Below are positions 21,601-36,115 of a DNA stretch of 64,000 nt, one piece after another (within the stretch, counting starts at the first letter, position 1; the number at the start of each line of letters is the position of its first letter). The stretch lies in assembly GCA_900618795.1 (NCBI GenBank), contig UYJD01000015.1, positions 751,034-815,033 on the forward strand, given 5' to 3'. This DNA is from Cyanodermella asteris. Lineage: Eukaryota > Ascomycota > Lecanoromycetes > Ostropales > Stictidaceae. Position numbers and translations under genes: made by a program. The notes under the pieces are model-generated. The model saw nothing but the letters and a program-made list of their open reading frames with translations. It had not been told where the DNA came from and did no database searches.

Positions 21601-23124
21601 CAGAATACCAAGATTGGTAAGCCTCTACTGTGTTTAGTGATGATCCCTGGCAAGGCATTTGTTGCAGCACTGTCGAACTGCCAATCGCTGCCTTGGTTTC
21701 TGGACTGACCAACACCATATACATGCCTCTCGAGTTTGACTGGACGAAACTCCTCGCCAAACGTCTCCGTCGACGCAGCTTCATCTTCATATTCATAGCT
21801 ACGGCCCAACCACCTTGCGACATCCTGTGCATTTGGAACAGTAGCACTCAATGCAACTAATCGTACGTTGGTACCCAATGACTTCACTCGAGAAACGACA
21901 GCTTCAAGCGTCGGTCCTCTCGAGTCTTTCAGAATGTGTACCTCATCGATCAACATAAGTCGCACAAGATCCAGGCAGTTTTGGTGTTCCGTCCACTTTC
22001 GGGTCAGACTGTCCCATTTCTCAGGTGTGGTGATGATTATCTGTGGATCTCGGAGCAATTTGACTGTGTCGTCTGTTGCAGTGTCTCCAGTGAATTCAGT
22101 GCAGTCTACACCTAACGGTCTATATTTTGCTGTCCAATCTCTGTGTCTTTCTGAGCAGAGTGCCTTTGTTGGCGCCATGTACACGGCTTTGAACTGGCCT
22201 GCACCAGCAGTGAGCATTAATCTGACAATAGCAAGCTCGAGGATGACAGTCTTTCCGGACCCAGTGGGTGCAGACATCACAAAGTTGTCGTTCGTGTCCA
22301 AGATGGCTGGAAAACATCTAGACTGCACTTCATTGAACGCTCCGTAGGGAAACAGACCATGAAACTCGTGTGGTAGCACTGAAACATTTATGCGCTCGAC
22401 GCCTGTCACCACCCGCTGCTGATTAGGGACTTGCGGAGGTCGCATCAGTCGGGCAATGGTTGTCTGCGAGGCAGGATCAGTCGTCGATATATCCAATGCC
22501 ACATCCTCGGCATTGCCGGACATGACTCCTGGCGATGCTAATCCAGCAGACAGACTAACACTTGGTAGGGTTTGCCGTGACCTTTGAATTCTCGCTGGAC
22601 CAAGCGGGGTCGGACTCGATTGAGTGAAGAACGGTGATGAGCTTTCGGTCTCACGCTGACGGTGAGGTGTTGCCATCTGAATCTGTTGAAGTGGTCGGCG
22701 AGTCCTTTGTTGATAACGAGCTCCAAACTCCGGATTGAAAGCCTGGGGATCCAAAATGGAAGCTTCCCTTCTCTGGTTGGAAGGTGGCGAGGCAGAGAAC
22801 GGGCTCTCGCTGTGGGGTGTTGACGACAGACGGGTAGTATCCGAGTGTCGTTCATGTATTTGACCGGGATACGACTCACGAAGAGGATATTGGTCTAAGT
22901 CGCGGAGGTAAGCCACAAGATCGGTTTTGTGAACGTCTCGACTCACCATGCACGTCAAGATCCTCGTCAAAAGTATCGGGATCGCAATATATTTGAAACC
23001 CAGCAAAGGGCGTTTTGCTGCTTCTGTTTCCATGTGGACGAGGCGAGGGCTGAAGAACTTCTCGCTCGGAGCGCTTAGTGCCCACCATGCGGAGGAGATC
23101 CTCCATCTGACTCGGCTGATCCAT
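18603..23124 (-). CDS. MER3: Meiotic ATP-dependent DNA helicase MER3/HFM1 (with a frame change in the last exon)
   Basis: Inferred exons on the minus strand: 23124-22947, 22894-20766 and 20707-18603. The introns are 52 bp (GTGAGT...TTAG) and 58 bp (GTATGT, branch ACTAAC, CAG). The start MDQPSQMEDLLRMVG is preferred over the longer open frame from 23312. Seen: a Ski2-like helicase core with Walker A APTGSGKT (about residue 265), the DEVH box LMLIDEVHILKD (about 375), SATVPNA (about 410) and motif VI MIGRAGRPQYD (about 610). A winged-helix/Sec63-type region follows. At the C-terminus is the cysteine cluster FECNHTCAKKGECRHLCC that is typical of fungal MER3. Known role: it stabilises and extends recombination intermediates for interfering crossovers in meiosis. 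Odd: near 19890-19900 the conserved reading passes from one frame (ending FLKHMQ) to another (AGTSRSAEL) without a plausible intron. This could be a sequencing error, a real indel or an unusual short intron. Total length would be about 1470 residues. Confidence 0.88.
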
Positions 23125-23512
23125 GGCTGCGCATGCCGGATGGCTGAGAACTGACGGCCTGGGCTGGGAATGAGCCTCGAATAGAGGCAGCTATTCAGGC
23201 TACGACGATTAATCTCAAAGATAGGTAGGACGACAGAACGAGAGAACGAGAGAATGAGAACAAATTGAGGTGGCGAAGTTGAGTGGGAACAATTTTTACC
23301 TGACCGCCCCACGGCATGGCAGTCGCTCCTTCCCCAAGACCACGACGTCCATCATAGCCGAGGGGCAACCTCGCTTGTCTCATGAACTGCACGATCTGCA
23401 CTTCGGAATATATCAGTGGAGAGTTCAAGAGGTTCTGCATTTGTGAAAGATGACCGATGGAAGCCCGAAGCGCCATGTACAAATGCAGCTCAGCGCTGTA
23501 CGTGAGGAAAAA
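23125..23512. promoter_or_regulatory. MER3 promoter and phosphatase gene 3' region
   Basis: 388 bases between co-directional minus-strand genes. A purine-rich tract built on GAACGAGA repeats lies near 23227-23262. Confidence 0.4.
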
Positions 23513-26328
<2,816 letters not shown>

Positions 26329-26974
26329 ATGGCGCAAGCACCGGCACTCCCAGGTTTCAACCCCCCACTTGGGCCACAGCCGATTTCCTCCGGGTTCTAC
26401 GCGCCGCAGCAGACGACGCTCGCTATGAGGGAGAAAGTCTTTTCGCTGTCAGGAGACGACTTCACTGTACAGACCGCTGATGGAGCGCCTGTGCTCAAGA
26501 TCAAGGGCAAGGTATTCTCCGTCAGCAACCGTAAGATCTTCACGGATTTGAGCGGCAAGGAGATTTTTGCCATCAAGCACAAACTCCTGTCCATACACAA
26601 GAGTTTCTACAGCGAAGGCTCCACCGGGAACGACTTTGAAGTCAAAGGCCATTTCAAACTCGTGGGGTCGCGCAGCACCGTCCACTTCAAGAACGCTGCG
26701 GACGGCAAGGACATCGAACTCGAGGTCAAGGGCGATTGGCTTGACCGTAGTGCGCAGATCAAGATTGGAGACATTCCCGTGGCCAGCATCGCGAGGTCAT
26801 TTGTCAATGTGCGCGAGCTCATCGGTGGGCAGCAGACGGTAAGTGCAATATGAAAAAAGGCATCGAGCAGGACTAATCTGTGAGCAGTACTATGTGACCG
26901 TAGCGCCCGGAGTCGATCTCAGCCTCATCGCGGCCATCTGTGTCTGTCTTGACGAGCGCCAGAATGAATCTTGA
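26329..26974 (+). CDS. LURP1-related / tubby C-terminal-like domain protein (DUF567)
   Basis: Two exons, 26329-26838 and 26888-26974, with a 49-bp intron (GTAAGT, branch GACTAAT, GCAG), giving 198 residues. The start ATG 26329 follows a good ACC context. An in-frame extension to 26203 has no ATG in the family position. Seen: beta-strand repeats such as TLAMREKVFSLSGDDFTVQT, GKEIFAIKHKLLSIHKSF and FEVKGHFKLVGSRSTVHF. The C-terminal helix comes from exon 2, YYVTVAPGVDLSLIAAICVC followed by LDERQNES. This is the LURP-one fold, a 12-stranded barrel around a hydrophobic helix. Known: the family is related to phospholipid scramblases and tubby and is linked to defence responses in plants. The role in fungi is not established. 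Without the second exon the core helix would be missing, which supports the splice. Confidence 0.88.
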
Positions 26975-27260
26975 TACTTGAAGATGGCTGGTGTTTCCGG
27001 TGACACACACCAAAGCCAAAAGCCGCCTGTGAAGACATCGGCGATGGCATATATTTGAGATACCCCGGCCGCAATGTGCAGCTGAAATGAACATTTCCTG
27101 AAGGTCATTCGACGACAAAACTGTAGCGTAAACGTGCATTCACCCCAAATAAGGCACTAAGCATATGCTGATCCGAAGCATAAATGTAACGCGGGCACGG
27201 GGTGGTTGACTGTGTAGGCGACCAGTGAAGGTCGGCATCAAGTCTGAAGGTGTTGCTCGT
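26975..27260. other. 3' region of the LURP1-like gene up to the gap
   Basis: 286 bases before the N gap. No gene seen. Confidence 0.4.
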
Positions 27261-27569
27261 NNNNNNNNNNNNNNNNNNNNNNNNNNNNNNNNNNNNNNNN
27301 NNNNNNNNNNNNNNNNNNNNNNNNNNNNNNNNNNNNNNNNNNNNNNNNNNNNNNNNNNNNNNNNNNNNNNNNNNNNNNNNNNNNNNNNNNNNNNNNNNNN
27401 NNNNNNNNNNNNNNNNNNNNNNNNNNNNNNNNNNNNNNNNNNNNNNNNNNNNNNNNNNNNNNNNNNNNNNNNNNNNNNNNNNNNNNNNNNNNNNNNNNNN
27501 NNNNNNNNNNNNNNNNNNNNNNNNNNNNNNNNNNNNNNNNNNNNNNNNNNNNNNNNNNNNNNNNNNNNN
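27261..27569. other. Assembly gap (309 N)
   Basis: The sequence is unknown. Apparent open frames through the gap are artefacts. Confidence 0.99.
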
Positions 27570-28471
27570 GTGACACCGAGTACGACGAAGTCGTACGACT
27601 ATATACTTACTAGACTTAAGTAATAAGTTAGATAACCTATTTAACCTATTAACCTATCTAAATAGGTGAAGTAGGGTAGTAGGTTACGGAGTCTAACTCC
27701 GACTAGATACGTCCCCGAGTACCGTAAGTAGTGTCTGATTAGATCAGAGTCCCTGACGTCTGATCGGTCTTTCCTTTGTCCGTGACACGGAAGCCGTGGC
27801 CACTCTTGCTTGCTCTGCCGCAGTGTAGACTTGGCCCGCTTTAGTAATATGATGCATGTCGCTTGCGCAATGTATGTAACGGTCTTCTTCGACTCACCGG
27901 CCTGTGAAACGATTGGTATGTTGATCGTGATGAGCATCGTGGCGGGGTGCAAGACGGACGAGTAAAAGTCGTGGCGCACGTGACGGCGAGAACAGCTCTG
28001 AAAATCCTTAATCAACGACTTGGTCACCAATTTCGAAATATACCTGATGAAGAACACAGATTGTAAGTTCTATAGGTGCCCCTTATGGTAGCCATCGAGT
28101 TAGATTTGTGCGTGAGAATGTGAGCACAAGCTTTCAGCTTGTGCCCTTCCTCAATGCTCGAGATGGTAACATCTCAGTATCTGGGAGCAGCTCAACGGCG
28201 GCTCCACCAAAAGAGCAGCAAAGCTGTCGTGCTACGTCTCATCAGACGTGGGAAATGATCCGGTTTTTGATCAATGTTTTCATGCATTATGTACAACTCG
28301 GGTTTTCACTGCCCATAACCCTCAGCTCCCCGCACCGTCCTCTCCCCTTATGCGGTTGCTTCTGCTTCAACAAGTTCAGATTGCTCATTACCACAGCACC
28401 AAAAGCAATCTCGTCCAAGTTCCACAAGGGAGAAGAGTGGGCCACTTTCCTCCGGCTGTCGTTCGATCCAC
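27570..28471. repeat. TpA-rich, repeat-like tract beside the gap, then plain intergenic DNA
   Basis: The first 150 bases right of the gap are far richer in A/T and TpA than the surroundings. Units such as TAACCTATT recur near 27630-27665. A perfect hairpin, GTACGAC-GAA-GTCGTAC, lies at about 27580-27596, and a second one (GGAGT-CTA-ACTCC) lies near 27688-27700. This is the appearance of an element end altered by repeat-induced mutation, but no family can be named. The rest up to 28471 shows no gene. Confidence 0.4.
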
Positions 28472-29039
28472 TCATGCAACCATGGCAATGGCAGCAGCGA
28501 CAACACCGGCAACAGCAACGCCAGCCTTGGATCCACCAGCAGTAGCAATGCTGTAAGTTGGCGAATTGGCAGTGGTGGTTCCATTGCCCTTGGGTCCAGC
28601 AGCGGGAGGAGCGCCGGAAGTGGCTCCAGAGCTGGGCTTGGGAGCAGCGGGGGCTCCCGGGGCGCCGCCGGGAACGGCACTGACCTTTGGTGGCGCAGGC
28701 GCAGTGCCGTTCTGATATGGACCGGGCACAGCGGTGGGCGTTGGCTTGACGACGGTGCAAGGGCAGTCGGTGATGGTGAGCGTGGTAGCGCTGGTGACTG
28801 TGTAAGTCTTGCCGCCCTGAGTGATGACGGTCGGGGTTGGACAGTAAGTAGTCAACTGCAGACGAGGTAAGTTTCAGCAAATTTGTGAGGATGGCTTAGA
28901 GAGTTGAACGTACGGCAGTGACAACCTCAGTCACGACAACAGTACCAGCGGTGACAGCGGAGTTGGGGGCTGGCGAGGCCTGGGGAAAGGCGTGGCCGAC
29001 AGCCACCAAGGCCGGGAGAATGGCGAGTGTGAACTGCAT
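28472..29039 (-). CDS. Small GPI-anchored-type cell-wall protein
   Basis: Two exons, 29039-28914 and 28855-28472, with a 58-bp intron (GTACGT...CTGCAG), giving 169 residues. Seen: a signal peptide ([20 protein letters not shown]), then [18 protein letters not shown] with the widespread fungal wall motif [21 protein letters not shown] Pro/Ala/Gly/Ser-rich spacer with NGT and NST-like sites follows. The C-terminus is hydrophobic ([19 protein letters not shown]) without charged residues after it, as expected for GPI attachment near Gly/Ser about 20 residues from the end. Known: proteins with the TTYCPxPT...TITDCPC motif are abundant, often GPI-linked components of ascomycete walls and are strongly expressed. 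A TATAAG box lies about 130 bp upstream. A wall location is inferred. Confidence 0.87.
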
Positions 29040-29170
29040 TTTTGCGAGCGAGCGACTGGATCTGGGATGATGTTGTTGGCGTTTTGGTGTGAAAGGCGAT
29101 GGGAAGAGCTGTGTAACGAATGTGAGTGAGGAAGAGGAAGGAAAATCAAAAAATCGCCTTCTAGAGAGAC

Positions 29171-29177
29171 TTATAGG
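29171..29177 (-). promoter_or_regulatory. TATA-like box of the wall-protein gene
   Basis: CTATAAG on the minus strand, about 135 bp upstream of the ATG at 29039. Its role is inferred from position and sequence. Confidence 0.4.
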
Positions 29178-31334
29178 AGGAGAGGGGTAGGTCGAAGTAT
29201 AAACTCAACAGTCCGAGCATGCTGAGAGACTTGAAGTCAATGACGACCTCAAACCAGACATTGGAAGAGGTTGGTCGAAAATGGTTGTGCATTGACGTGT
29301 TGGGCAAAGGTTTTCCTGGCACTGGCGAGAGATGGAGACTGCAGAATACTGTGATCTGTGAGTGAGCTCACAAAAGGCTAAATATCGAGGTTGGGTAAGA
29401 AGTGGAGAAGTGGATTGCTCTCTGGGGAGAGGGGCTGGTATCAACCTGTGGTGGACCGTGGTTCCTGATGTCGTCCTCGCGATGGAAGCTCGCGTGAGTG
29501 GATGAGGACAGAGGACTGCCACTGCAGCTAGAACTCAGTTCTCCTGACCATGACTTGCAATACTCTCGTCTTCGCAATATTGATTCCGTTCGGTTGAGCC
29601 TGACGAGTCTCTGCGACAATCGCATTATTTCGCTCTATCGTGCCTTGCGGCCGAGAAGCCGCCTTCCCAAGGATCTCGAAAATATAATTCGGACCTTACA
29701 TATAGGCATTGCGACTGGTCACGCTTCAAACAGACTTTGATCCCAATGCATCGAATCGGACAGGCTGAAATAGGCGTCGGTAAAGTTTCCACTGGTCCGA
29801 TAATGTTGCCCACAAGCTTCAGCACCGTGTCCAGAGTTCGTGGGCGCGCAACATGAGGTGGCAATTTGTCCTCTCTTTTGCAAGTCTGGATTCCGCTGAC
29901 TACCTCCTGCAGCAGAGTCACCTGGTCTGTAATATTACGTTGGTCTCCCCTGGCGCGCGTACATTTTTTGTAGACCTGAAAGTTTATCAGCTTCATTTAT
30001 AGGGGTCGTACACGACTCCACGATTAACCTCTGCCAGTTTTGCGACCAGATCTGCCAGGTCTTGTACGCTCGGAGCAGGATTCATCCCGTCGAACTTTGA
30101 TGATGTTCAGAAGAAAGCCAGTAGGCGCGAATACTCGCTCACATGTTTCTTCTGTTCAGCTCAGCGATGCCTCGCTACAAAGATAGCAGAGAAAACAGAT
30201 GATTGCGAACTGATGAGATGTAAGGGAACGGGGAGACAGAGGCACAAGTGCAGATGAGACGCAATGCGACACGCCGCTGACACAGCATCCCATGATAATG
30301 CATCCACGATTATTTGATGTGTTCTGCCCCAGAAAACGCCATTGAGCAAGTTGCCGCTCAGCGGCAGGACAGACGCCACAGAACCAGATTCGGTCGCCAG
30401 TAAGCATATATGCCCAACGACATGCGGTCTGAGTGGCCTGTCGTCATTACAGTCCGACGAGATATTCTTGATCGCAGTCGCGGTTCGAGGTCTGTCGGTG
30501 CACCTTGAGCGAATTGTGCTGACCTCCAAAGTCAGCAGAGGATCGGAGAAGCCCCCAATATGAAGACCGAGACGTGTCTGATAGCGTGAGTTATGGCAAA
30601 ACCTGTACAAGGCCTGCCCGAACTCTACCTGTCCGGCGAAATCAACAAGGGTTATCCAATTGTTCGTTCTCCGCAAGAACTCAACTCGATAGGTAGCCGG
30701 CAGTCAGCGCTTCCCAGGTACGCTTGCTCGAAGGTCCGCAGGACTGCGGGAACTGAGTATCAACATTCGAGACATCTCTTGATAGGATGGGAGATTTAGC
30801 CAGAGCGAGGCCAGAGTCGTCACAGAACAGATCCTTGCCTGTTACAGGCGTGTTGTGACGGTGTGGAGGGCACAGCTACGATGCTTCTCATCAATAGTCA
30901 AATTTGAACCTGCAGTCTGAGCACTGCTTTGAGCTCGCAGGAGCTCGCAGTAGCCCACGCGTAAGGCGAACTATCGACAGTTCAAGGACAAGCATGCATC
31001 AGGTCACGCCAAGACCCGAAAGTGCCGAACGTGTTGGCAAGCATTCTCAGCAAGGCCAACTTGTGGAAGAAGTATACCGCTTTGTATGGTGCGGTCACGT
31101 GTTTCTCAAGCATTTTCCACCGCATTTGCCCCCTGCACGACCGTCCCGTGCATGTTGCTAATAACGCTCTCGTCAGAGGGAGGTGCACATATCGTGTTAT
31201 TTCTGAACTGTATTCAGATTGTAAAGTCATACATATATTTATACATCATTATTTACCAAAAATCATCAAGGATAGTCGCTATGAAATGCTGCGCCATGCT
31301 TCGCTTTGCAAATAATACCGTATCCATCACAAAA
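29178..31334. other. Intergenic region, 2.2 kb
   Basis: It holds the upstream region of the wall-protein gene and the 3' side of the PhiA-like gene. A 10-bp unit GAGCTCGCAG is directly repeated near 30931-30950. The longest frames (for example 30161-30676, minus strand) lack recognisable domains. No RNA gene recognised. Confidence 0.45.
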
Positions 31335-31922
31335 TTATTCAAACTGGAAGGCCGGGGCTCCAGTGTACTTGTCGGCCACAGCAGTGTGGCCGATGCACTG
31401 CGAGAAGTCCGGTCCAGCGATATCGGCGTAGATCTGGTACGAGTCGTCTCCCTTGGGACAGGCAACGAAGCCAGTAGCACCGCTCGAGGTGAAAGTGAGG
31501 TTTCCAAAGGCACCATCCTGGGCACCCTCGTTGTACTCGAAGCCGTCGGTGATGGCGCCCTCGGGCATCTGGGAGGAGTGGGCGACGGTGTATCCGACAG
31601 CGCCGTCGGGGCCGACGAAGACCCTCTGGCCACCGGGGACGTTGGCGGCCAGGTACATGTATGTGTCGGCGTAGGGCGGGGCGGTGAAGGCGGAGGTGTT
31701 GCCGAAGTTTTGGCACTGGATGCCGCTGTTATCCGGGCAAAAGGTCTTAGCTTGGCCGTCCAGGTAGATGCCACCGTCGCGAATGATGTATGAGCTCAGG
31801 TGGATGGGCGAGCCGCTGTGGGAGGCGATGACGACGAAGGCATCGTCTCCAGTGGTCTGGCGGGTCTCGAGGGAAGCGGCCAGAGCCAGAGGGGCGAGAG
31901 CGAGGATGGTGCTGAACTGCAT
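31335..31922 (-). CDS. phiA: PhiA-like secreted cell-wall protein
   Basis: A single exon of 195 residues. Seen: a signal peptide (MQFSTILALAPLALA) followed by ASLETRQTTGDDAFVVIASH. The mature part has the layout of the PhiA / IgE-binding surface proteins: SGSPIHLSSYIIRDGGIYLD, then a short cysteine pair (TFCPDN and IQCQNF), a central QRVFVGPDGAVGYTVAHS, and a second cysteine pair (VACPKG and SQCIGH). The end is hydrophobic and small (GAPAFQFE). Known: PhiA is needed for phialide and conidium development in Aspergillus and is a common wall or secreted protein. The exact role in this organism is unknown. The gene is head-to-head with the GH28 gene across 1.9 kb. Confidence 0.82.
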   Translation of the reverse strand: MQFSTILALAPLALAASLETRQTTGDDAFVVIASHSGSPIHLSSYIIRDGGIYLDGQAKTFCPDNSGIQCQNFGNTSAFTAPPYADTYMYLAANVPGGQRVFVGPDGAVGYTVAHSSQMPEGAITDGFEYNEGAQDGAFGNLTFTSSGATGFVACPKGDDSYQIYADIAGPDFSQCIGHTAVADKYTGAPAFQFE

Positions 31923-33843
31923 TTTGATGAGTCGCTTGGAATCTGGACGGCTTTGATGGTAGAGAGAGTCGATGAGCCTGTGTTTCCCTGTTGAGCTGCC
32001 TTGAGATGGTGAGGGTGATGAGAGTATGAGCAGTAAGTAGGTGCGATACTTTAATAGATGTTTCAGTAGCCTCTGAAGCTCGGAGGTTGGTGGTGCACCA
32101 TGATCGTCGAACTCTGTTTACGAGAAAAAGCTGTTCAAGCTTCCAGAGTCCTGATGGATACCGTATGCCGTCATACTAGCTCAGCTCAGAAAGGAAGAGC
32201 CAAGCGAAGTAGTGTACTGGAGATCCTGAAGCCCACGGCGCAGCCATTGAGAGCATTGGTTCTGCAAGGACTTGGGCTAGTATATAGCAGCCTTTCCAGT
32301 CCGCTGAGAACGGCCCATGATAATCGGTTTGGCGGCTCGAGAGAGCTGGATACGCGTTAAGCGGACAAGCACTGGAACGGCAACACTGACCCTTGTGATG
32401 TGAGATCGCTCACCACGCCGTAAAATACGAGGTCAACCACTGACGCCGTTGCTAGGCTGATGCCGTGGTGGACCGAATACTCGAATCAGTAGAAAGCGTA
32501 GAGGACGAATGCAGCAGAATAGGGTCAAGACACAGCCTCATGTTCTCGTGGCTGCCCGGAGCGCGCTGAAGTCAAAACACGAGTAATGTTGGAGTCGGTT
32601 GTGCTTGGTGTGGAGGATGTGAGCTCTCGTTGGACGCTCCTCTTGATCGATGGCTTACCTCACTCTGCTGTCTGATCCTTTCCACAGTTACTTCAGCCGT
32701 TTTCATCACAACTGAGGTCATATGTGACTCTCCCGGCGAGGTACGGGTGCCCAGGACTCAGCACTGCGGATCCGTCCGTTGTCTGGGCATTGCGACCATT
32801 TTTCAGACCAGGACCGAAGAACCGGCGATGTTCGATTAGATAATGAAGGTTCCGCAATAAAATTCTCAACGTGGCAAGAGACGCTCGTCGTCACCGTCGC
32901 TTGCTACCCCGCGGAACAAGTGCTGGCACAAATTGCACGTACCGAAGATTGCGCGGCATGATGCCGAATTTGGGGGTCGTAAAGTTCGTGGCGAGGAAGC
33001 TTCGCTGGGAAACCACTCCCAGTACGGAAGTGGACGGCCGACTTTGAGGCTCACAGAAGGTAATCACGAATGGAGTCAAAGGTCGACCAGGGTATCCACG
33101 TCGGTGGCTGACGACAACGATTGGTCGGCGTACACGAGTACAAGGAATTCGAATTCGGATAAGAGTATTAAGAGCCGACATGTCTCTGAATTGTTGCCGG
33201 CTACGGAACGACGTGGGATAAGGTTTCCTACAAGCAGCCGGTAACCACTTTCGCGCTGGCGCACCGTCACCGCGTGCAACAAGTAAGACACTTCCTAGGT
33301 AGATACTGGTAGAGTAAGACAGGACGCAAATCTAGCGGGTAATGAGGTCATAATCTGGAGGACATGCTTATCCTATAATAGAAACGCGGAGGCCTATGTT
33401 ACTTAAATTCCTGCCTATATCATGCGCATGCACACACACAAGGACGCGTTGCGGCACACACCGGTGTCGTCCCCTGAACGTCAGCTATCATAGCGAGAAC
33501 ATCGGATGCTTGAATGAACCTGTCCCGCCATTCTCCCCCAAAGTCTGCTCATCATTTCTCCATTGGGAAAGTGCCTTTACTTTCTGCACACATGCATAGT
33601 TCCAAGCTGCCGGAGCGGGTAAATATGTAGGAATGCCTTGCGACTCCGCACTCAAAGTCCGGCTATATTCCAACGTCCCAATGAAATCGTCAAGCAAGAC
33701 GAGCAATGAGCGTGCTGAACGCCGGCATGCATGCTGCGTGGTCCTAGCGCAGCGTATAACCGAACCAAGTACAAAAGGCCTGAAGCTGCTACCAGCTCTC
33801 TTCACCAGTGTGGCTCGTTCAAGTTAGCAACCTCATATCCACA
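31923..33843. other. Divergent intergenic region, 1.9 kb
   Basis: Upstream regions of two genes for secreted proteins. A CCTAGGTAGATACTGGTAG motif lies near 33294-33312. Frames such as 32891-33181 (minus strand) show no domain. No gene called. Confidence 0.45.
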
Positions 33844-35297
33844 ATGTTGCTCTCAGCCGTCCTTTGTATCAGCTCTCTCCTATCGCTGGCCTCGTCCTCC
33901 GTCGTCAGCACCGGAACCAGCTGCCATGTCTATCCCGATCCCCCCTCGTCCTCCGGTGTAGAGGCAGACGACACACCCTCCATCCTCGAAGCCTTCTCCC
34001 GCTGCGGCACAAATGGCAACATCACCCTAACCAACGGCACCTTCCGCGTCGGCCAAGTAATGAACACCACAAACCTCCACAACACCACCGTCAACATCCT
34101 CGGCGAACTAATCTGGTCCTCCGACATCTCTTACTGGCGCGCCCACAGCCTTCCCGTCACCTACGACAACCTGACCACGGCCTGGCTCTTCGGCGGCAAC
34201 AATGTCTCGCTCCTCGGCCACGGCGTCGGGCATTTCGACGGCCAGGGCCAGCTCTGGTATGATGTGAACCAGAACAGGTCGAATCTGCCGGGTAGACCGA
34301 TTGCGATTACGTTCTCGCATGCCCAGGATTTGGTTGTGGACGGGTTGAGTTGGAGGCAGTCGCAATTTTGGCATTCTTTCGTGCAGTACAGTGAGAATGT
34401 GAGGATGACGAATCTGTTCATGAAGAGCGTAAGCAATTCGTCGAGCAACACGGTGAATACTGATGGCACGGATACGTGGAATGCGAAGAATGTCTTTCTT
34501 GCCAACTGGACTGTGCAGGTGAGTCAATTCGAAAATCTCGCCGTCTCTTTTTCGGCTTTCTTCTGAATTGCCCTCTGACCTGGACAGAATGGCGACGATT
34601 GCATCGGCATCAAAGGTAACAGCACCAACGTCCACGGAACCAACATCACCTGCTACGGCTCCGGCAGTATCCCCATCGGGTCCGTTGGCCAATTCGCCGA
34701 TACCCCAGACTACGTCGAGAATATCCTGTTCGAAAACATCGTCCTGCACTCGTCATCCAATGCAGCTTGGATCAAGACGTGGCGAGGCTCTGACAGATCC
34801 AACAACTTTAACGGAGCCGGCGGAGGTGGAGGGACCGGCTACGTGCGCAACGTCACCTGGCGGAACATGCGGTTCGGCAACGTCAATCTGCCGATTTACG
34901 TCACCCAATGCACCTATAGCAGCAACGATGATGCTTGCGATACAAGCGAGGTAAGTCGATCCCGTCAATGTGCTTCGATATCTTGTGATTGGGGTGTGCT
35001 GACAACGAGGTACAGCTTCAGATATCGGATATCACATGGCAAAATATTACGGGGACGTCGCGGTACGATGTCGCGGCTTCGATTCACTGCTCGGAGAAGG
35101 TGCCGTGTCCGGGATTGAAGTTTATTGATATCAATATCACGACTGTGAATTCGAGCAAGGGTCTGGACAGCCTGGCAGAGAAGTACTTGTGCGCGAATAT
35201 TGTGGGTCAGAATGCCACTGGGGCAGACTCGACAGGGATACCGTGCAATGGCTTTGCGCCGAACAACTTTCCTCAGCAGTTGAGCCAGAACTATTGA
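33844..35297 (+). CDS. GH28 pectin hydrolase (exo-polygalacturonase / rhamnogalacturonan-hydrolase type)
   Basis: Three exons, 33844-34518, 34588-34950 and 35016-35297, with introns of 69 and 65 bp (GTGAGT and GTAAGT donors, branches with CTGAC, CAG ends), giving 439 residues. Seen: a signal peptide (MLLSAVLCISSLLSLASS), a right-handed beta-helix pattern and many NxS/T sites. The GH28 motifs appear in order: NTDGTDTW (about residue 204), NGDDCIGIKG (about 227), GSGSIPIGSVGQ (about 248) and WIKTWRG (about 286). The catalytic aspartates of motifs I and II are present. Odd: the third motif has no histidine where endo-polygalacturonases have GHG. Known: some exo-acting and rhamnogalacturonan-type GH28 enzymes also lack it, which argues against a plain endo-polygalacturonase. 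It is likely secreted to degrade plant pectin. The substrate cannot be fixed from sequence alone. Confidence 0.92.
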
Positions 35298-36115
35298 TCG
35301 AGGTGTTGTCTGTAAATTAGACAGGTCATGAATAGGGGAGATGCTAGGATAATGAAAGTTTTACATCAATATTTCTTGGCAGTATATGTTCAAAAGTGGG
35401 TGAACCTCATCTCGTGCGCTCTTATGTTAGATGCGGTGCTGCAGTATGGTGCTAGCTGCCGGGAGAAAGCCAAGAGAGTGTCTGGACTAGCGACTTGCGG
35501 AGTTTGATATGCTTGTGAAGCCAACATGTCGTGTGAAGAGTCGTGTCAAGATCGTCATTGGCCGTTCCACGCCGTTGGCGGAAAGTCGGATCGTCTTGCC
35601 GCACACTCCGAATGTACTTATGTTGGAAGAAACAACACACGTAAAGCTACATCTACATTGAAGCCTAGGACTCTAGCGCTGGATGCTAGTATCACTTGAC
35701 TGATTGACTGGCGAAGGTAGAGCATTATTGTACACCCGTCGATTCGCAATGGCTTCTGGTCAGCAACCGCTGGCCTCAAAGCCATCCGTCCGCGGCCACC
35801 ACCGGCATGATTCAAGCCAAAGATGTACACGCTCATACGCTGCAGAGGACAGGAACATCGCGTTGACTTTTTTGAATAGCTATGCCGAGAAGAGTCACAA
35901 AAGGTCCATTAGACCTTGGCGACGAGTAAGCCTATACCCCGGTCCCGCATCATCACATCCGCACCGCAAAGCTGACACACGACGTCGAAAAAAGCCCATT
36001 ATCGTCGCCTTCAATACCTTCGGCGTCCAAAGCGCTACCAGCTCTGCCCACGACGCCGCGAATCTCCTCCCCGGCACTGTCGTCGCAAGTCACGAGCCCC
36101 GACAGCACCCATTCG
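35298..36115. other. Intergenic: GH28 3' region and TRAPPC12-like promoter
   Basis: 818 bases. An overlapping frame at 35704-36459 is read through the start of the next gene in another frame and has the composition of a shadow. No gene called. Confidence 0.5.
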
